In this document: piece by piece, positions 34,995 to 47,895 of the stretch
How positions within the stretch are numbered: the stretch's first letter is position 1
Layout of the letters: the number at the start of each line of letters is the position of its first letter
Assembly: GCA_029721435.1 (NCBI GenBank)
Contig: CM056592.1
Location: 34,669,611 to 34,733,610 of the forward strand
Length of the DNA: 64,000 nt
Reading direction: 5' to 3'
Source: Gymnothorax reevesii
Lineage: Eukaryota; Chordata; Actinopteri; Anguilliformes; Muraenidae
Program-made: the position numbers and the translations under genes
The notes under the pieces: generated by a model
The model's database searches: none
Seen by the model: the letters and a program-made list of their open reading frames with translations, nothing else
What the model was told of the DNA's origin: nothing

Positions 34995-37040
34995 CCAGGG
35001 GCTGAGATTTTAATGCATGATTTCAATGTGGTTAACAGCTCCCTTGAACCATCAAAATATCAAAGGTATTTACGGAGGATGTTAAAGTCATAGTTTTTTA
35101 TTATCATAGAGAGGTTTTAGTCGATGTTTCGCCTGCGACTGCCGCAGATGAGAGTTATATGCACTCGGTACCGATTATCACCTCCTTTTCTATTTGTGAA
35201 GCAGGGATCCTGAAATGGGCTGTCGTCGCGTAGGGAATTGAAACCATTCGAGATCGCCCATCTCCCACCGCATCCCTGCAAGGTCCTCCTCTCACACTGT
35301 CAGAGGCCCAAACATCCATCAGCCCCCTTGATTTGTCGTCTTGCCTCCTCGTATAAGTCAGAACCGCGGAGGGCTTGTAAGTCAAAAGTCACCAGTGTGC
35401 GGCGGAGGTCGAGTTGACCTACGCTGTGTTGTCTCGAGCGCAAGCCAGGGAAAACACATCCATCTATTCGACTCTTATTGTATTTTCTTGACTAGTTATT
35501 CAATGAGGAGAAAGATCTATACGGAAACGTCAATGGAACACAGGGCGTAGCAGGGCCTGTTCTGCCTTCAAATGCGTTCAGCTCTTAATTGGGTCATTTC
35601 AGATGGCAAGAAATTGGACTCTTTCATCCCACAAGAAATAGGAGATCTGTGGATATTTTCTGCTGCTAAAATAATGCTATAATGCTCGATGCTTGGTGGA
35701 TAAGATCATATAGTCTTATTCATCTCTAATTTCTCATCTTCTGTTGCTATGGCTGGTTGGTAGAGGCACAAAACCATTGATCTTCTATTATTTTTTCAGC
35801 GTCCTCTTGCTTTGCAGCCGCCCCAGATGCCAACTGAAGTGTTGAGAAAAGTGCTGTATGACTGTACAACATGTCGGTTCATTGTTGACCAATTTACTTT
35901 TGTTCTATTTGGTTGACTCCGCATTGGATAATTTCTTTTGCCGTCTCTGATATAAAAAACCGTGTACAAGATCTGTTTCCGTGTCTGTGCGGCTGATCAG
36001 CGATATTTCAGTCGTGTTTTATGGATAGCGGGAATGTTCCGCCGGGATTGGGTAAGTGGACGCCGAGTTGTGCCTTTTGGAGATGCATTTGGAGGATGAC
36101 TTCAGATGGGGCAGGAGCGTAGCCCCCAGGAGGTTTGCGCTCTTAGCCGAGGCTAGTGTCGGGGGGGGTCATGCCGACGTCGGAGCACGGTATGGACTCG
36201 TTAAGGAGAGTGCAGTAATGGATGTCAACAGGATGGTCTCCTCTTATTGTGTCAACATTAATCACTAGCTGGCGGGTCTGTCCGACCCTCCTGCTTAAGA
36301 TGCAGAGAAGCCCGCGCGGGTTAGGAGGGCCAGCTCTATCAATCTGCTCCCGTCCGAGCCCCCACTCCCCTGACCGGTTAATCACTGCCACTAATTACCA
36401 TCCCCACTTCGCTCCGCGAATTCAAATCAAAACCTTAAAGAGCCAGCACGTGCTATCGCGCTACCTTACAGCTGAAGGTCCGCAGACGGCCAAGTTGTGT
36501 GTCCTCAAGTGAGAAATATCCTGTTTATTCGGATATTTATTCATTTATTCAGATATTTATGTATTAGCATTCTTTCTCTTTTTTCGGTCGGAGAAAATGA
36601 TCAGAATCAAGGCCAGGCGGCCCACCCCTGCTGAGTTTTGAGGGCATAGCGCCATTAGCATCAGTGCTTCGCTTCTCTTCGGCATTCTGCTGTCGAAGTC
36701 TTTCTTGCTTGAGCAGCTGCACTTGGGACTAATGAGCCAGGACTGTGGGACTGCCTTTGTCATTAATTGTGTATATCACTCTGGCTTCTGGTTTGTCATG
36801 TTTGGATAGTTTTCTGCATATCATTTTGCTGTAATGTATTCAATTGGATTTTGCTATGCTGCATAGGAATTTATGGGCACTGCTTTTCTTGTTTTTTTTT
36901 TTTTTTTAAAGAAGTGTTCTAAACAAGAATTGCACACTCTATGATATCATGTTAAGGTGAATCTTTCGGCTGGATTTGTGACAATTTTAAGCCAGATAAC
37001 ATTTGGAGGATAATTCATGCTGATTTGTTAAGGCTTTACT
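34995..37040. other. Non-coding DNA, nothing recognised
   Basis: Mostly unique. The 36050-36480 stretch is more GC-rich, but its frames on both strands have no domain. A T run lies at about 36892-36906. Confidence 0.45.
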
Positions 37041-37420
37041 TTGGTGCATCTTCACAAACTCGGTCTCAAAGGTTTATCACACAGCATGATCACAATAATA
37101 TTTAAAAAGGAGAAAACATTAAAGCAAAACAGCTGAAAGTCTGCATTGCAGCTCAGAAGTTTGTAATCACCAGTGATTCTCACATTGATCAAATGAAGGA
37201 AGCGGTGTTACAGCAAGGCAAGGACCCGGAACATTAATCCAAACTGCAAAGACTCTAAGGAAAAGGATATTACCAAGTATGGGGTGGCCAGCTCAATCGC
37301 CTGATTCAAAATCTTGTAGAGCTGTTGATTTGATCAGCTGGGTCCACATTTATCAATGCATTATGTCTTATGAATGTAAATGTGGAGTGATTCCAAAATT
37401 TTGAGCAGTATTGCCTCCTA
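37041..37420 (+). pseudogene. Tc1-like transposase fragment
   Basis: In one plus-strand frame near 37286 the sequence gives WPAQSPDSKSCRAVDLISW, which aligns with the conserved WPAQSPDLNP-type stretch before the last catalytic Glu of Tc1 transposases. Upstream fragments (gagctcagaagtttg-like words, ggtgttacagcaaggcaagg) and the downstream aaaattttgagcagtattgc fit a degraded Tc1 element, but its ends cannot be fixed. Confidence 0.45.
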
Positions 37421-40400
37421 ATCTGTCCTCTGTGGGACTGACCACTCAAAAATTGCGGCAGCGTGAGATTATCGCCGAATTGGTAGTTTACCACAGACAT
37501 ACGTTACTTGCGGAGCCGTGGCTCGGTAACCTGAGGGTGCGCAGGTTGCGTCTGCGCGCCTGCCGAGGTCGCATCCTCCCCCAGCAGGAGTCTGTAGTCT
37601 TGTGACACTGATGGAAAGTTCTCCATTCAAGCACTCCTTTCTATTGTTCTTCCCATTTACAGCTGCTCCGGATTTGTCAGGGTCAAGAGCAAACGCGAGA
37701 ATGCTAATGCTAGCCCGAGTACCGTTCAGTAAGGAATATGATTATATGACTTCAAAGGGCTTGTATATCTGGATGTCTTTATATTGACTATTGACAATTT
37801 TTTTGCATCTTTGTCTTTCTCAATTGCAGTTATTCACTCGAGATGAGGACACCGATAATGTAGATGATGACAATGGCAAAAAAGCGATGATGACGATGAA
37901 AATTCTTGTCTTTGTTTGGTTCTTATTTTTTTTAATTATGATCATTTAGCGTTGCATTAGCCCTCATAATGGTGGATTCTTTTGTAATTGCTTTCGTTTT
38001 ATAAGAGCATGCAATACGCACTCTCATGGCATAACTTCCTGTGAGATAGTGGAGCCAATTGTTCAAGCCTTTGTCAGTGGGCAGAGCTTTTCGGCTGCAA
38101 AAGAGCAACGACTGTGCCGAGCAGAGAAGAGTTCGGCAGTAGGAGACTGCGTTGATGGCTTGCAGGACGTCTCCTACTCATGTCAGTAATGGACTATAGG
38201 CCCCAGAGCAAGCCAGAGACATCTGTCTTTTTTCGACATGTAGATGCTTGATGGGCACCTATCAAAATTGTGCTCTGATGTGAGTCCAGAACGACTAGCT
38301 ATCAGCACTACCATCACTTGCACCTGGCGAAGGACAGAAATAAAACAAGAAATAGTTTCATAGTTTAACCACTGCCAAGATCGAGCTCCTGAGTTATACT
38401 GCACTGCTTTATAATTTTATTGAGAGTTCATTAAAAAACATCATTCTACAGATGTTCAGTGGGCAGCGTAAAATTATACTGCGTTTCATGGCGCCATTGA
38501 ATTCATTCGTACTTTAGCTTTACGATGAGAACATTTCTACCCCACGGTTATAATTTTTTACCCTGTCTGTGAACTGCAGATGATAACGTCCTGCATAATC
38601 ACCCCCTTACTCTCCCATCAGCGCATAACCTTGTCCGCAGAAATTGGCTGGACTTGCGTCCACGACGGCTGCCCCAACATCGGCGCCATTTCATTATGAG
38701 CTGCACCAACATTCAACCTTGGCCGACATTTCTATCAGTACCGAGAAACGATATCGTTTGAACAAAAGCCAGTGGCCTTTCCAGCCCTTACATCATGCAG
38801 AATGGCACCTTCATCGATGTACGAATTTCACGAGGGCTAGTCTGAATGGCCGCACATTTGCATCGTCCAGCCATTTATTCTTTACCATTGTAAAAACCTT
38901 TCAACTTCGTGGCAGAGAACGCCAAGCAGATGGGTGTGATGTGAGTCAATGTTTTGCTCCGGCAGAATTGCTCCGTAAATGCAGTTCTGTATCGGCGAGG
39001 CAGATGTGATCAAAAGTTTAACAAGGCCGTTTACCCGCTGCTGCTGGGATCCTCGGCTCTCCGAAGCCACTCTGGAGGTTGTTTGGTCACACCGAATGTC
39101 CTAGGAGCGTCCATCAGCGCTTGAAGCCACAGGTGCTTCCTTTATACTGGTGGATTATTTGTTTGTTTGTCGGGAGTGTTTTTCTCCTCTAGCATGAAGG
39201 CTGTGATAGTCACCATCCCTGAGCCCCGAATGAGGCCCAGTTATATATGAGAGCAGAGACCCCTGAAAGCCCAGGCCAACATGCATTTCAGTTCATTACA
39301 GAGCCTGACAGTTCTGCTGGCTGGCCCAGCTACCAAGGGGCTTGTTGATGGCCATGCCTGACATCTGTTAGCATAATGTTGCGCGGAGCCTCGTAGGCAA
39401 GCAAAACTGATCTGCAATGCTCCTTGGCTAAATGAGCGTCTTAAGGTAATTATCGGACGGCATGGGGTCGTGCTAATTGCACCTTGCTTGATCTGTAATG
39501 AAGGAGTCACTGTGAGGGATGAATGCTCTCCGCTCTCTTCTGTCAACAGCGGAAGTGAGGGCCGAGCTCGCCCGTCCTCTGCGGTTTTCCGCTCGAGGCC
39601 GTAACTTGTCACCTGCTGTTGTTTTATGTCCTCTGCCAATTTTTTTTGTTGAGTAATTAACTGAAATACCGCATATGGTGCGAGAGGGGCTGGCGCGATT
39701 ACCAGCGCTTCGGTAAAGCTAGAAACACCGCCCGCCCTAGACATGACCCTGTATGCCCATAAAAGCCTGACTTTATCTACTCTCTGTGCCGGACAAATCT
39801 GTTGTGGCGCATAAGCTGAGGAAGGCTGTGGGATGAAGATTTTGTGCAAAAATCTTCGCGAGAACTCATTCCAATAAGGAATGCAATACGCAGGCAATGA
39901 ATTTACAATGGATGTAATGATGCTATGTGATGTAACATGTGGCCAATCCTCACACATGACAGTTCTGTTTGATTAAGCTCCAAAGAACATGTCCATTCGC
40001 TTCCTGGTCTGCAACTTGTAATTATTGCAGTAGTGTAAAACGAGGTCAAGTCTTTAGTGAAAAAATAATGAAACAACTTTGCGTGCGCTTATCAAAATCA
40101 AAGGATAACTTGTTTTCAGATTCCCATTTTAGATGACAGGGACTATTTCTCTCAGCCAGGGGCAAGATTTTTTCCTCTCTCTCTCTCACCATAACAGATT
40201 TTGTTTTAAGCACTGTGTCTCCCGCAGCATTTAGTAGTGGACAAATTGACTTCACGTCGTGCGTTACCTTCTCCAAAACCCATCATCTGCGTCAGTCTCG
40301 TGTCACTCGGCTTCGCACCGGCAGCAAAATTCTCTCAGCGAGGCCTCAATTAATAATTTGGCTGCTTGACACTCGATAAGCATATTTCTCCTCCGCAGCG

Positions 40401-41999
40401 GGAGGTGGTTCGCACTTACCTGGAATATTTCATTTTTTAAGTAATGCGGTTTAAGCTCTCTTGAATATACATGGCCTTTTCCCCGAGATGGAAATAGTGA
40501 GGCTGTGGCCCGAACTAATCACTGAAATCTGCTTGCGGTGTTATTTATCGCGTGACATGTGCCAGGTCTTGATCACTGTTCCTGCACTTTAATTAAAGGT
40601 TCAATCACTTTTCTGGATGACTGATTGACTGGTCTGAGCATGTGCAGAGAGGAGGAGTAGAGAACGTGATTGTCCAGTCACTCAACCCCCCCGAGTGTCG
40701 GTGGCGTGCCGCCAAAGTCTAAAAAAAAAAAAAGGATTGAAAGCTCTTTATTGCTGTTTGCGCCGGACCAGCAGACGATATCTAAATGTTTTTTTTTTTC
40801 CATTCAAAAGCCGTGTCGCACGCCCTTGAGTCTTATTTACATGGAAATCTCCTTTTTGTTCGCAATGTTTTTCAAGCGGGGAGAAAAAAAAACAAAAAAA
40901 AAAACTTATCATCCGAATTCAAGGCGTTCGTTATTTTGTTTGAGTTTGGAAACAGGGATATTCTCTGGTGTGACCCAAAGCTCAGTGCGGCCTGTAGATT
41001 TGTTTTCATTGTGTTTCGAATTACACTTCAGGCTTTACCATAAGCGGCACTCTTTTGTCCAAGCCTCGGTGACCTTCTGCAGTTGCGGTTGTGGATGCCG
41101 TGAACTTTTTCGAGCACCAGCGAACTCTAATCACCCCTCCCGCTCGGTTCTGCCGCCAGCAAGAGGCTATACGGCCATTTTTACTTGGTCCTGTGCCTTC
41201 AGGCTTCAGCAGCATTAGAGCAATGAAAAATCAGATGATGTGATCGCTTCGCTCGGTATGAAGTCCTCCGCAAATACATCGTAATTCTCCGACCGATGCC
41301 AGTTTTGAGGCGTAAAATGAAATGTTACAAACATGCAGATTGGCCCGACTCTTCTGAATGGCTGTTCTTTCAAGTGCTGGTGGTGCATTGATATGAAGGC
41401 AGGAATGGAATTGTGCAGATTGGAGGAATATTTAACAGAACGGCAATCTCAGTGTTGTTATGGATACCAGTTTTGTCCCCTATTCATTAATGCTCGAGTC
41501 TTTTTTTTTTTCCTTTTCTTGTGGGGGAGGGAGATTTCCGAAAAGGACAATTTTAAGACTCAAATCCTTGAACTGAGCATGAGCTACAGCATTTACAATT
41601 CTCATTTTTAGTTTGTTTTGTGATTCTGCATCGGTCGTCTCTCTGCAACGGAACAGGAAACAGGGCTGGCGAAGGCCTATCGTGACTAATTGCATTTTGC
41701 TTCTATAGGCCTAATTATACCTCTGCCAGTTTGTTTGTTCCTCTGTTAACGGGATATCTCAAAAGGTTTACGATTGAAGTAAATTAAATTTTGTGTGTTG
41801 ATAGATACTGTGCTGAGGAAGAAAGTGATTGAATTTTTGTGAAAATCCAACTCCACCCAACTTCATAAGAAGCCGAGAGAATTTCTATGTACCCAAAAAC
41901 GCACTGTCAAGACATGTTTAACATTCACTTTTGTTTCCTTCGTCTAAAACAAAACAAAGGAGGTATTGCACTTTCTAGCTACCTTCTACCTGCAGCAAA
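37421..41999. other. Long non-coding stretch, no gene recognised
   Basis: No recognised protein. The frame 39241-39957 on the minus strand (238 codons) shows no domain and no coding-style bias. The block 38580-39120 is free of simple repeats and may be conserved regulatory DNA. Near 41710-41880 a ctctgccagtttgtttgttc phrase resembles a dispersed fish repeat also seen in other forms near 53.4 and 54.85 kb. Confidence 0.4.
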
Positions 42000-42490
42000 T
42001 ATTTCAATAATTTTTTTTTATTTATTTGGCATCTCCAATCCCACCCGCATCTAGAATGCCCAATTAGTGAACGATGTACAAAGCTTGCTCGTGTGCGATC
42101 CTTTGCTGCCAACTCAGGATAGTGAAGACAGTTCGCGGCTCTCCTCTGAAGCCCGTGCCCGTCAGCCACTGCTTCTTACACACTCATTGGTTGAATCTGC
42201 GCAAGCTTAGAACGAGGGTGGAGGATACCCGGACATGAACAGACTTAGTCTTCCTGACAAGCGCCCGTCTAGCCAACAGGACGCGCTTGAGCAACGAACA
42301 GAGCTATTTATTTCCTTTTCCCGGCAGTCCCTTCCCAATTTGAATCCCTGGCCAATTGTGCACTACTCTGAAAAGGCTGCCGATCACTGCCGGTTGGTAC
42401 GACCGGGGCTCGAACCCGCGACGTGATTGTCACTTCTGCACTGCAACACAACTGAATTAAGCCTTAACTGAATGTGCTATCCGGCAGCTC
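42000..42490 (-). mobile_element. Candidate tRNA-derived SINE
   Basis: Read on the minus strand, the 5' part has a B-box gcgggttcgagccccgg (about 42404-42424). This is preceded by a plausible A-box region (ttgtgttgcagtgcag) and followed by about 380 bases of body that finish in an A-rich tail of aaataaataaaa type (the plus strand shows ttttttttatttatttgg at 42011). Order and tail fit a SINE. No target duplication was confirmed and no second copy is present in the window. Confidence 0.5.
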
Positions 42491-42879
42491 ATTTCGATAA
42501 TTGCGAAATGACATTCAGTGGTCCTCGTAAAATTTCCAGATTGCCACATCGCATAATGCTGGTCGCTACACACTTGTCCATCACATTCACCAGCTGCTAA
42601 AGTAGAGCTCAACATTACACACTAATGCAAAATAACTGAGTGAAAGAATTTTTTTTAGGAAATAAGGTTGTGATTCCGAAGATCTTTCGAACATAAGTAA
42701 TCAACTTTGATACCCCTGAAAGACCACACACACACTTTAGTCAAACTTGATATATATTCTATGTCTCCCACCTTCACGTCCAAACAGTTTTTGTTTCTTT
42801 TTTCATACCAACAGCAGTGCTGCTTCCTCTTGGGAGGGGCTACATGACCAAGACAGTTTGACAAATGTACCTGAGTGTT

Positions 42880-44110
42880 GTATTGCGATCAGGAACCAGA
42901 TGCGAGAACCAGGAAATGCAGTAGAGCTAGTTTTATTGGTAAAGGGGGGTGACCCCCGCAGGGCGAAAAACAGTACACAATCCAAATGTCGAAATCCAGT
43001 TGGGCAAAAATAGTATCAAAAACCAGGGCAGCAATCACAGTAATCGTAGTCGGACAGAAATGGGTCTGGTACACAGGAATAGTACTATTTAGAGACAAGC
43101 CAGAATCCACAGGACGTAATCCGAACCGTTACCAGGGCAGCAAACAGAATTCGTAGTCGGGCAGAAAAATGGTCAAAACACACAGATGCAACAGTAAACC
43201 AAAAACAGAGGCAAAAATCAAAAGTCAGGCAATCCAGTCAGAAAGATAAACACTGAGAAATCGAGGCGAGAAACGTAGCACGGGAGAACAATCTGACAAG
43301 ATCTGTACCAAACAGACATCTTATATACACACCCGGGGTAAACACATGACCAGGGAGAACAGGTGCAATCAATGGGAACAATGATCAGGGAGAGACACAT
43401 GAGGAATAAACTAATTACATGAATTAGGCTGTAGCCAAAACACAGACTGGGATCACAAGACAAACCTAAGTACAAAACAACAGCTCCGGTTAAGGAGTGC
43501 TAAAGTGCCAAGATAAAAGAAAAGGAAAGCACAAAGTATTAGTGGAGATCCACAGAAACTTGCAGCAGGGATAATTAGGGATAGGCAAGGAGGCGGAGAT
43601 TAGAATTGAGCGACTGCTGAGGAGGTAGTTAGTCAATTAGTATGTGCAGCTATACAAGCCCGAGTGCATGTTAGAAAGTTAGTAAAAATATACAAGATTA
43701 GTGTGGTTAGTAATTAGCAAAAACAATAAACTGTTAGTATGTGTTAGTAAGACAGCAAAAGAGAGAGGAAGGAAGAACACGAGATAATGAAAGAAGATTG
43801 AAACCCAGAAACCAATAAATCACCTGAATGAGTGGCACACAAGACAAGGGACCGTGAGCAAAGATACACACATGACAAGACAGGGGAGACAAAGTGCAAA
43901 GCATGGAAATGAAAACATGGCATGGAAACTAAATTACTAAGACATGAAAAATAATAACACAATGAAATCCAAACTACCAAAACACAATACATAATCCTAA
44001 GAATGGTCAGAGGGCACGCAGTGGTCACTAAACACAGAAATCCTAAACATGGCTGAGCCAGGCACAGAACTTAAACATGGCAGCAGAATCACAGATCACA
44101 ACACTGAGTT
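42880..44110. repeat. Unclassified long dispersed repeat, copy 1
   Basis: From about 43340 on, this block matches 51760-52480 in the same orientation. Shared phrases include caacagctccggttaaggag, gttagtcaattagta, gtgcagctatacaa, tttgaaacccagaaa-like words, gacaggggagacaa and acatggcatgg. The left part (42880-43330) has an internal duplication of ccagggcagcaa...cgtagtcgg at 43023 and 43132. There is no open frame with a domain. It could be part of an LTR or an old non-coding element. Confidence 0.6.
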
Positions 44111-44608
44111 TGAAGACCTTTAATAGCATTTCCTGTGAAGCAATTGTTATGGGGACTGAATGTTTTAAGTTCACTTTTTCCTTAATAACACTTGGGAGTC
44201 CTCTGTCCCCTTGTAAAGCATTGTGAGGAAGGACACTTAATTGCTCAGTGTGCTCTAATGAGAAAGAAAGCCAATTAAAGGTGTATAGCACTCTGTGGGG
44301 CCCAGCAACTGGGCAGTATGTGACATCTTTAATGAGAGATGTTGATCGCCCTTCGAACGAGCCGCGCGCGGAGTTACGTTGCGTCAGATGCGTGTTAGTT
44401 TTTCCACCTGCGTAGAAATTTATACAAATGCCAGCTAGCAGCAGCATACAGATAAACATTCTCAAGAATTTTATTTTATTCATTGTTCATGCTGTATATC
44501 ATTCAGTAATTACTCATACTTTGCGAATAAAATTCAAGAAGGTGAATTAAAAAAAAAAAAACAGAAAACTGTACGGAAAGGTATGATAAGCAAGGAACCG
44601 AAATGCAA
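44111..44608. other. Non-coding DNA, nothing recognised
   Basis: No gene supported. The 146-codon minus-strand frame (44043-44483) has no domain. Confidence 0.45.
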
Positions 44609-44824
44609 AACTTTAGGTTATTTACATAACCCCGGTTCTCTGAGTAATATGAGTGAGATGTCTCACTATGGGATGCACGCCTTGCTGCAGCCTCAGAAGC
44701 ATTAATCTCATTACGCCAATCCTGATTGGCTGGTGAACGTGTCCGTCCGCCCAGGTGGTACACCCACCTTAAATAGCTCATGCGGACGGCACCACGTCAT
44801 TCAAGATAAGCACCTCTTCTCACT
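44609..44824 (-). repeat. Left inverted terminal repeat of DIRS
   Basis: Starts aactttaggttatttacata. After the first 48 unique bases it shares about 165 bp, inverted, with 50383-50547, with very few differences (cttgctgcag here against cctcgctgcag there). It contains ccaccttaaatagctcatg. Confidence 0.88.
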
Positions 44825-44850
44825 CGCCCCAGCAAGAAGGGTTGTCTGGT

Positions 44851-44945
44851 GAGACATCTCACTCATATTACTCAGAGAACCGGGGTTATGTAAATAACCT
44901 AAAGTTCTCTTTCATAATATTTCGCTCGATGTCTCACTATGGGAT
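44851..44945 (-). repeat. Internal complementary region of DIRS
   Basis: Bases 44851-44906 are the inverse of the left terminus (44609-44664). Bases 44904-44945 are the inverse of the right terminus (50530-50571). The two halves overlap by the trinucleotide gtt, equivalent to the aac found at both outer ends. In DIRS replication this region templates the joining of the two termini into a circle. Confidence 0.9.
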
Positions 44946-45016
44946 ATCGTAGCTCCCGTATTGCCAGACAAGCTTATCCAGCGTCCACCAACCCACAGAG
45001 AAGCAATCTGTTCCAG

Positions 45017-46348
45017 TCAGGACAGCAGAACCGCGCGTGCCACGCACGGGGCGGAAACGTCCAGCTTATAAAAGCGGACAAAAGTGAGAGGCGAGGACCA
45101 ACTCGCCGCTGCACAGATGTCCTGAACAGAAACTCCCCTGAATAAGGCCCAGGATGCGGCCAAGCCCCGAGTCGAGTGCGCCCGCATGCCCACAGGCGGC
45201 TGCAAACCCTGACACGTATAGGCCAAAGCAATCGCCTCCACCACCCAATGGGATAGGCGCTGCTTAGTGATAGGTTTTCCTTTATGAGGATTAGCCCAGG
45301 AGACGAACAGCTGATCGCTCCTCCTGAATCCCCTAGTCCTGTCCATGTACATGCGCACCGCACGGACTGGACATAACGCGTGCGACTGCTGCTCCTCTGT
45401 TGAGGCAGCAAAGGCCAGAAGGTCAATTGGAGAACATGAGCCCACCACCTTAGGCACAAAAGCCGGGTTGGGCCTCAAAATCAACCTTACATCTCCCGGG
45501 AAGAGCTGAGCGCATGACGGATGCACCGAAAGCGCATGGATGTCACTGACTCGCTTAGCTGAAGCCAGAGCCAGCAACAACACAGCCTTGAAAGACACGT
45601 GCTTCAAGTCTGCCCCTTCCAGTGGCTCAAAAGGAGGGCCCTTAAGCCCCTCGAGAACCACAGCCAGATCCCACGGTGGCACCAGTGGTCTGGACACGGG
45701 GAGAAGCCTGCGCGCTCCCTTCATAAAACGGCAAACCAGCGGGTGCTGACTCGCCGTTCGCTTTTCAAACCCCACGTGACAGGCGGCGATCGCCGCCAAG
45801 TACACCTTAATCGTGGAGAAGGCTTTGCCTTTGTCAATCAGGTCCTGCAAGAATGACAGTATAGCACTCACCGGACACTGAAAAGAAACGTGGCCGTTCC
45901 TGTGACACCACCCCTCAAACACCCTCCACTTACAGTCATACAAAGACCTAGTGGATGGGGCCCTAGCGTTTTGTATAGTGGAAATCACACGCTGTGACAA
46001 TCCCACAGCCGAGAGACTGAGCCACTCAGGGGCCACGCCCACAACGCCAGGCGTTCCGGGTGCGGGTGGAGGATCGCCCCCCCCCCCTGCGATAGCAGGT
46101 CCCTGCGTAGCGGGAGCTGCCAAGGCTGAGCGCACAGTAACCGATATATTTCCGCTAGCCAATGCATCGCCGGCCAATGCGGAGCAATCAATATCAGTGC
46201 GTGACCACGTTCCCTCACTCTGGACAGAGTGGGGGATATCAAGGCCAGGTGAGGGAACGCGTAAAGAAGCACGTGCGGCCAGACGTGCGCTAGTGCGTCT
46301 ATGCCAAGGGGAGCATCCATGCCGCGCAGAGAGTAAAACAGCGCGCAC
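45017..46348 (-). CDS. DIRS tyrosine recombinase
   Basis: The integrase of the element, expected to insert the circular DNA copy by strand exchange through a phosphotyrosine. The open frame has 443 codons. The first 105 or so residues, rich in Gly, Pro and Ala, largely overlap the end of pol in another frame and may not all be used. A core-binding region follows (about 115-215, APSTRSLYDCKWRVFEGW). The catalytic domain shows R266 (AKRVSDIHAL), H391 and R394 in RAHSTRGLAASW, W417 (AAASWSS) and Y427 (FVRFYKLD), so the usual Arg-His-x-x-Arg-Trp-Tyr set is present. No stop or frameshift interrupts it. It ends 72 bases from the internal complementary region. It looks capable of being functional if expressed. 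Start is uncertain. Confidence 0.9.
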   Translation of the reverse strand: MRAVLLSARHGCSPWHRRTSARLAARASLRVPSPGLDIPHSVQSEGTWSRTDIDCSALAGDALASGNISVTVRSALAAPATQGPAIAGGGGDPPPAPGTPGVVGVAPEWLSLSAVGLSQRVISTIQNARAPSTRSLYDCKWRVFEGWCHRNGHVSFQCPVSAILSFLQDLIDKGKAFSTIKVYLAAIAACHVGFEKRTASQHPLVCRFMKGARRLLPVSRPLVPPWDLAVVLEGLKGPPFEPLEGADLKHVSFKAVLLLALASAKRVSDIHALSVHPSCAQLFPGDVRLILRPNPAFVPKVVGSCSPIDLLAFAASTEEQQSHALCPVRAVRMYMDRTRGFRRSDQLFVSWANPHKGKPITKQRLSHWVVEAIALAYTCQGLQPPVGMRAHSTRGLAASWALFRGVSVQDICAAASWSSPLTFVRFYKLDVSAPCVARAVLLS

Positions 46349-47667
46349 TGCGCGTTTTCTCTCGCCGCGAACAGATCTACCGCGGCCCTACCGAACCGGG
46401 CCCATATCTGTTCCACAATCTCCGGGTGCAGAGTCCACTCCCCATACACCGGCGCACCCCTGGACAACAGGTCCGCGCCTGTGTTCAAGACCACCGGGAC
46501 GTGCGTCGCTCTCAAGGAGAGGAGACGGCCGCAGCTCCACAGGATCAGTTTGCGTGCCAGCATGTGCAACTGACGGGAGCGCAACCCCCCCTGACGGTTG
46601 ATGTACGCCACCGTCGTCGTATTGTCCGTTCTCACCAGGACATGATGACCCATGAGAGATGGAAGGAAATGTTTCAGGGAGAGGAACACCGCTGAAAGTT
46701 CCAGAAAATTTATGTGAGACTGCTGGAGGCCCACACTCCAGCGGCCCCTCACAGACTGGCCCCCGTGAATTCCGCCCCAGCCCGTCAGGCTGGCGTCTGT
46801 AGTGACCACCTTCCTGGACAGGACCGAGCCCATTGGGACCCCCTGGGTCAGAAAGGACGGAGTCCGCCAGTGACGCAGCGCCCTGGCGCATTCCAGTGTG
46901 ACCAAGACTCTCCGCGTGCCGTGACGCACAGGATCTAGCCCGCATGAGGCCACCCAAAGCTGGAATTCTCTCATGTGGAGGCGACCGAGATGGATCACGA
47001 GGATGGCAGACGCCATCAAACCGAGTAACCGAAGACACAATCTGAATGGAACAAACCTGCCCGGATAAAAAAGCGCGAGGCATGCCCTGAAAGCTCTCAC
47101 CCGTTCCGCCGAGAGGCGAGCTGTGAAAGACACCGAATTCAGGGATAACCCCAGAAAGATAGCATCTTGCGCTGGGGACAGCATGCTTTTCTCCGCGTTT
47201 ATCACAAAACCCAGATCGACTAGGTGCTGTGTGAGAATACGCGTGTGCGCCCTGGCTTCCTGCTCCGATTGCGCCAAAAGCAGCCAATCGTCCAGGTAAG
47301 TGGCCAGACGGATGCCCCGCCGTCTCAGCGGGGCTATTGCTGCCTCCGTGCACCGCACAAACACCCTCGGGCTTAATGACAGACCGAAAGGGAGCACGCG
47401 ATACTCGTAGCAGATCCCCTGGAAAGCGAACCTCAGAAACTTTCTGTGGGGAGGATAGATTGGAATGTGGAAGTACGCGTCTTTCAGATCGATTGAAGTG
47501 AACCAATCGTTCTGACGTACAAGACGCAACAGGGATGCGTGTGTTAGCATCCTGAACTTGTACTTCCTGAGATATTTGTTCAGAGCCCGTAAATCCAGGA
47601 TAGGGCGAATACCGTTCCCCCCCCGTTTGGGGACTAGGAAATACCTGGAGTAGAAACCGCTCTGACA

Positions 47668-47670
47668 TTA
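47668..47670 (-). other. Premature TAA in DIRS pol
   Basis: The plus strand reads tta at these positions. The frame is open for several hundred codons on both sides and the protein similarity to RT continues directly across (VVPPA before, CQSGFYSRYFLVPKRGG after), so this is a point nonsense change and not a gene boundary. Confidence 0.88.
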
Positions 47671-47895
47671 TGCGGGAGGGACGACACCGATTGCTCCTTT
47701 GTTTAACAGTGAGAAAATTTCCTCCTGTAAAACACGAGCTGACTCTCCCCGCGCCTGGGAGTGTATAACGCCGGCGAATCGCGGGGGGACAGCGGCGAAT
47801 TGCAGCCTGTACCCCCTCGAAATCGTCCTCAACACCCAGGGTGGGGCTGCCAGTGCGACCCATCTCCGCCATCTGAGGGCGAGAGGTGATGTGCA

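Noticed and set aside
39241..39957. A 238-codon minus-strand frame
   Set aside because: No recognisable domain and no neighbouring exon signals.
45951..46601. A 216-codon plus-strand frame
   Set aside because: Antisense to the pol and recombinase overlap in GC-rich DNA, where long chance frames are expected.
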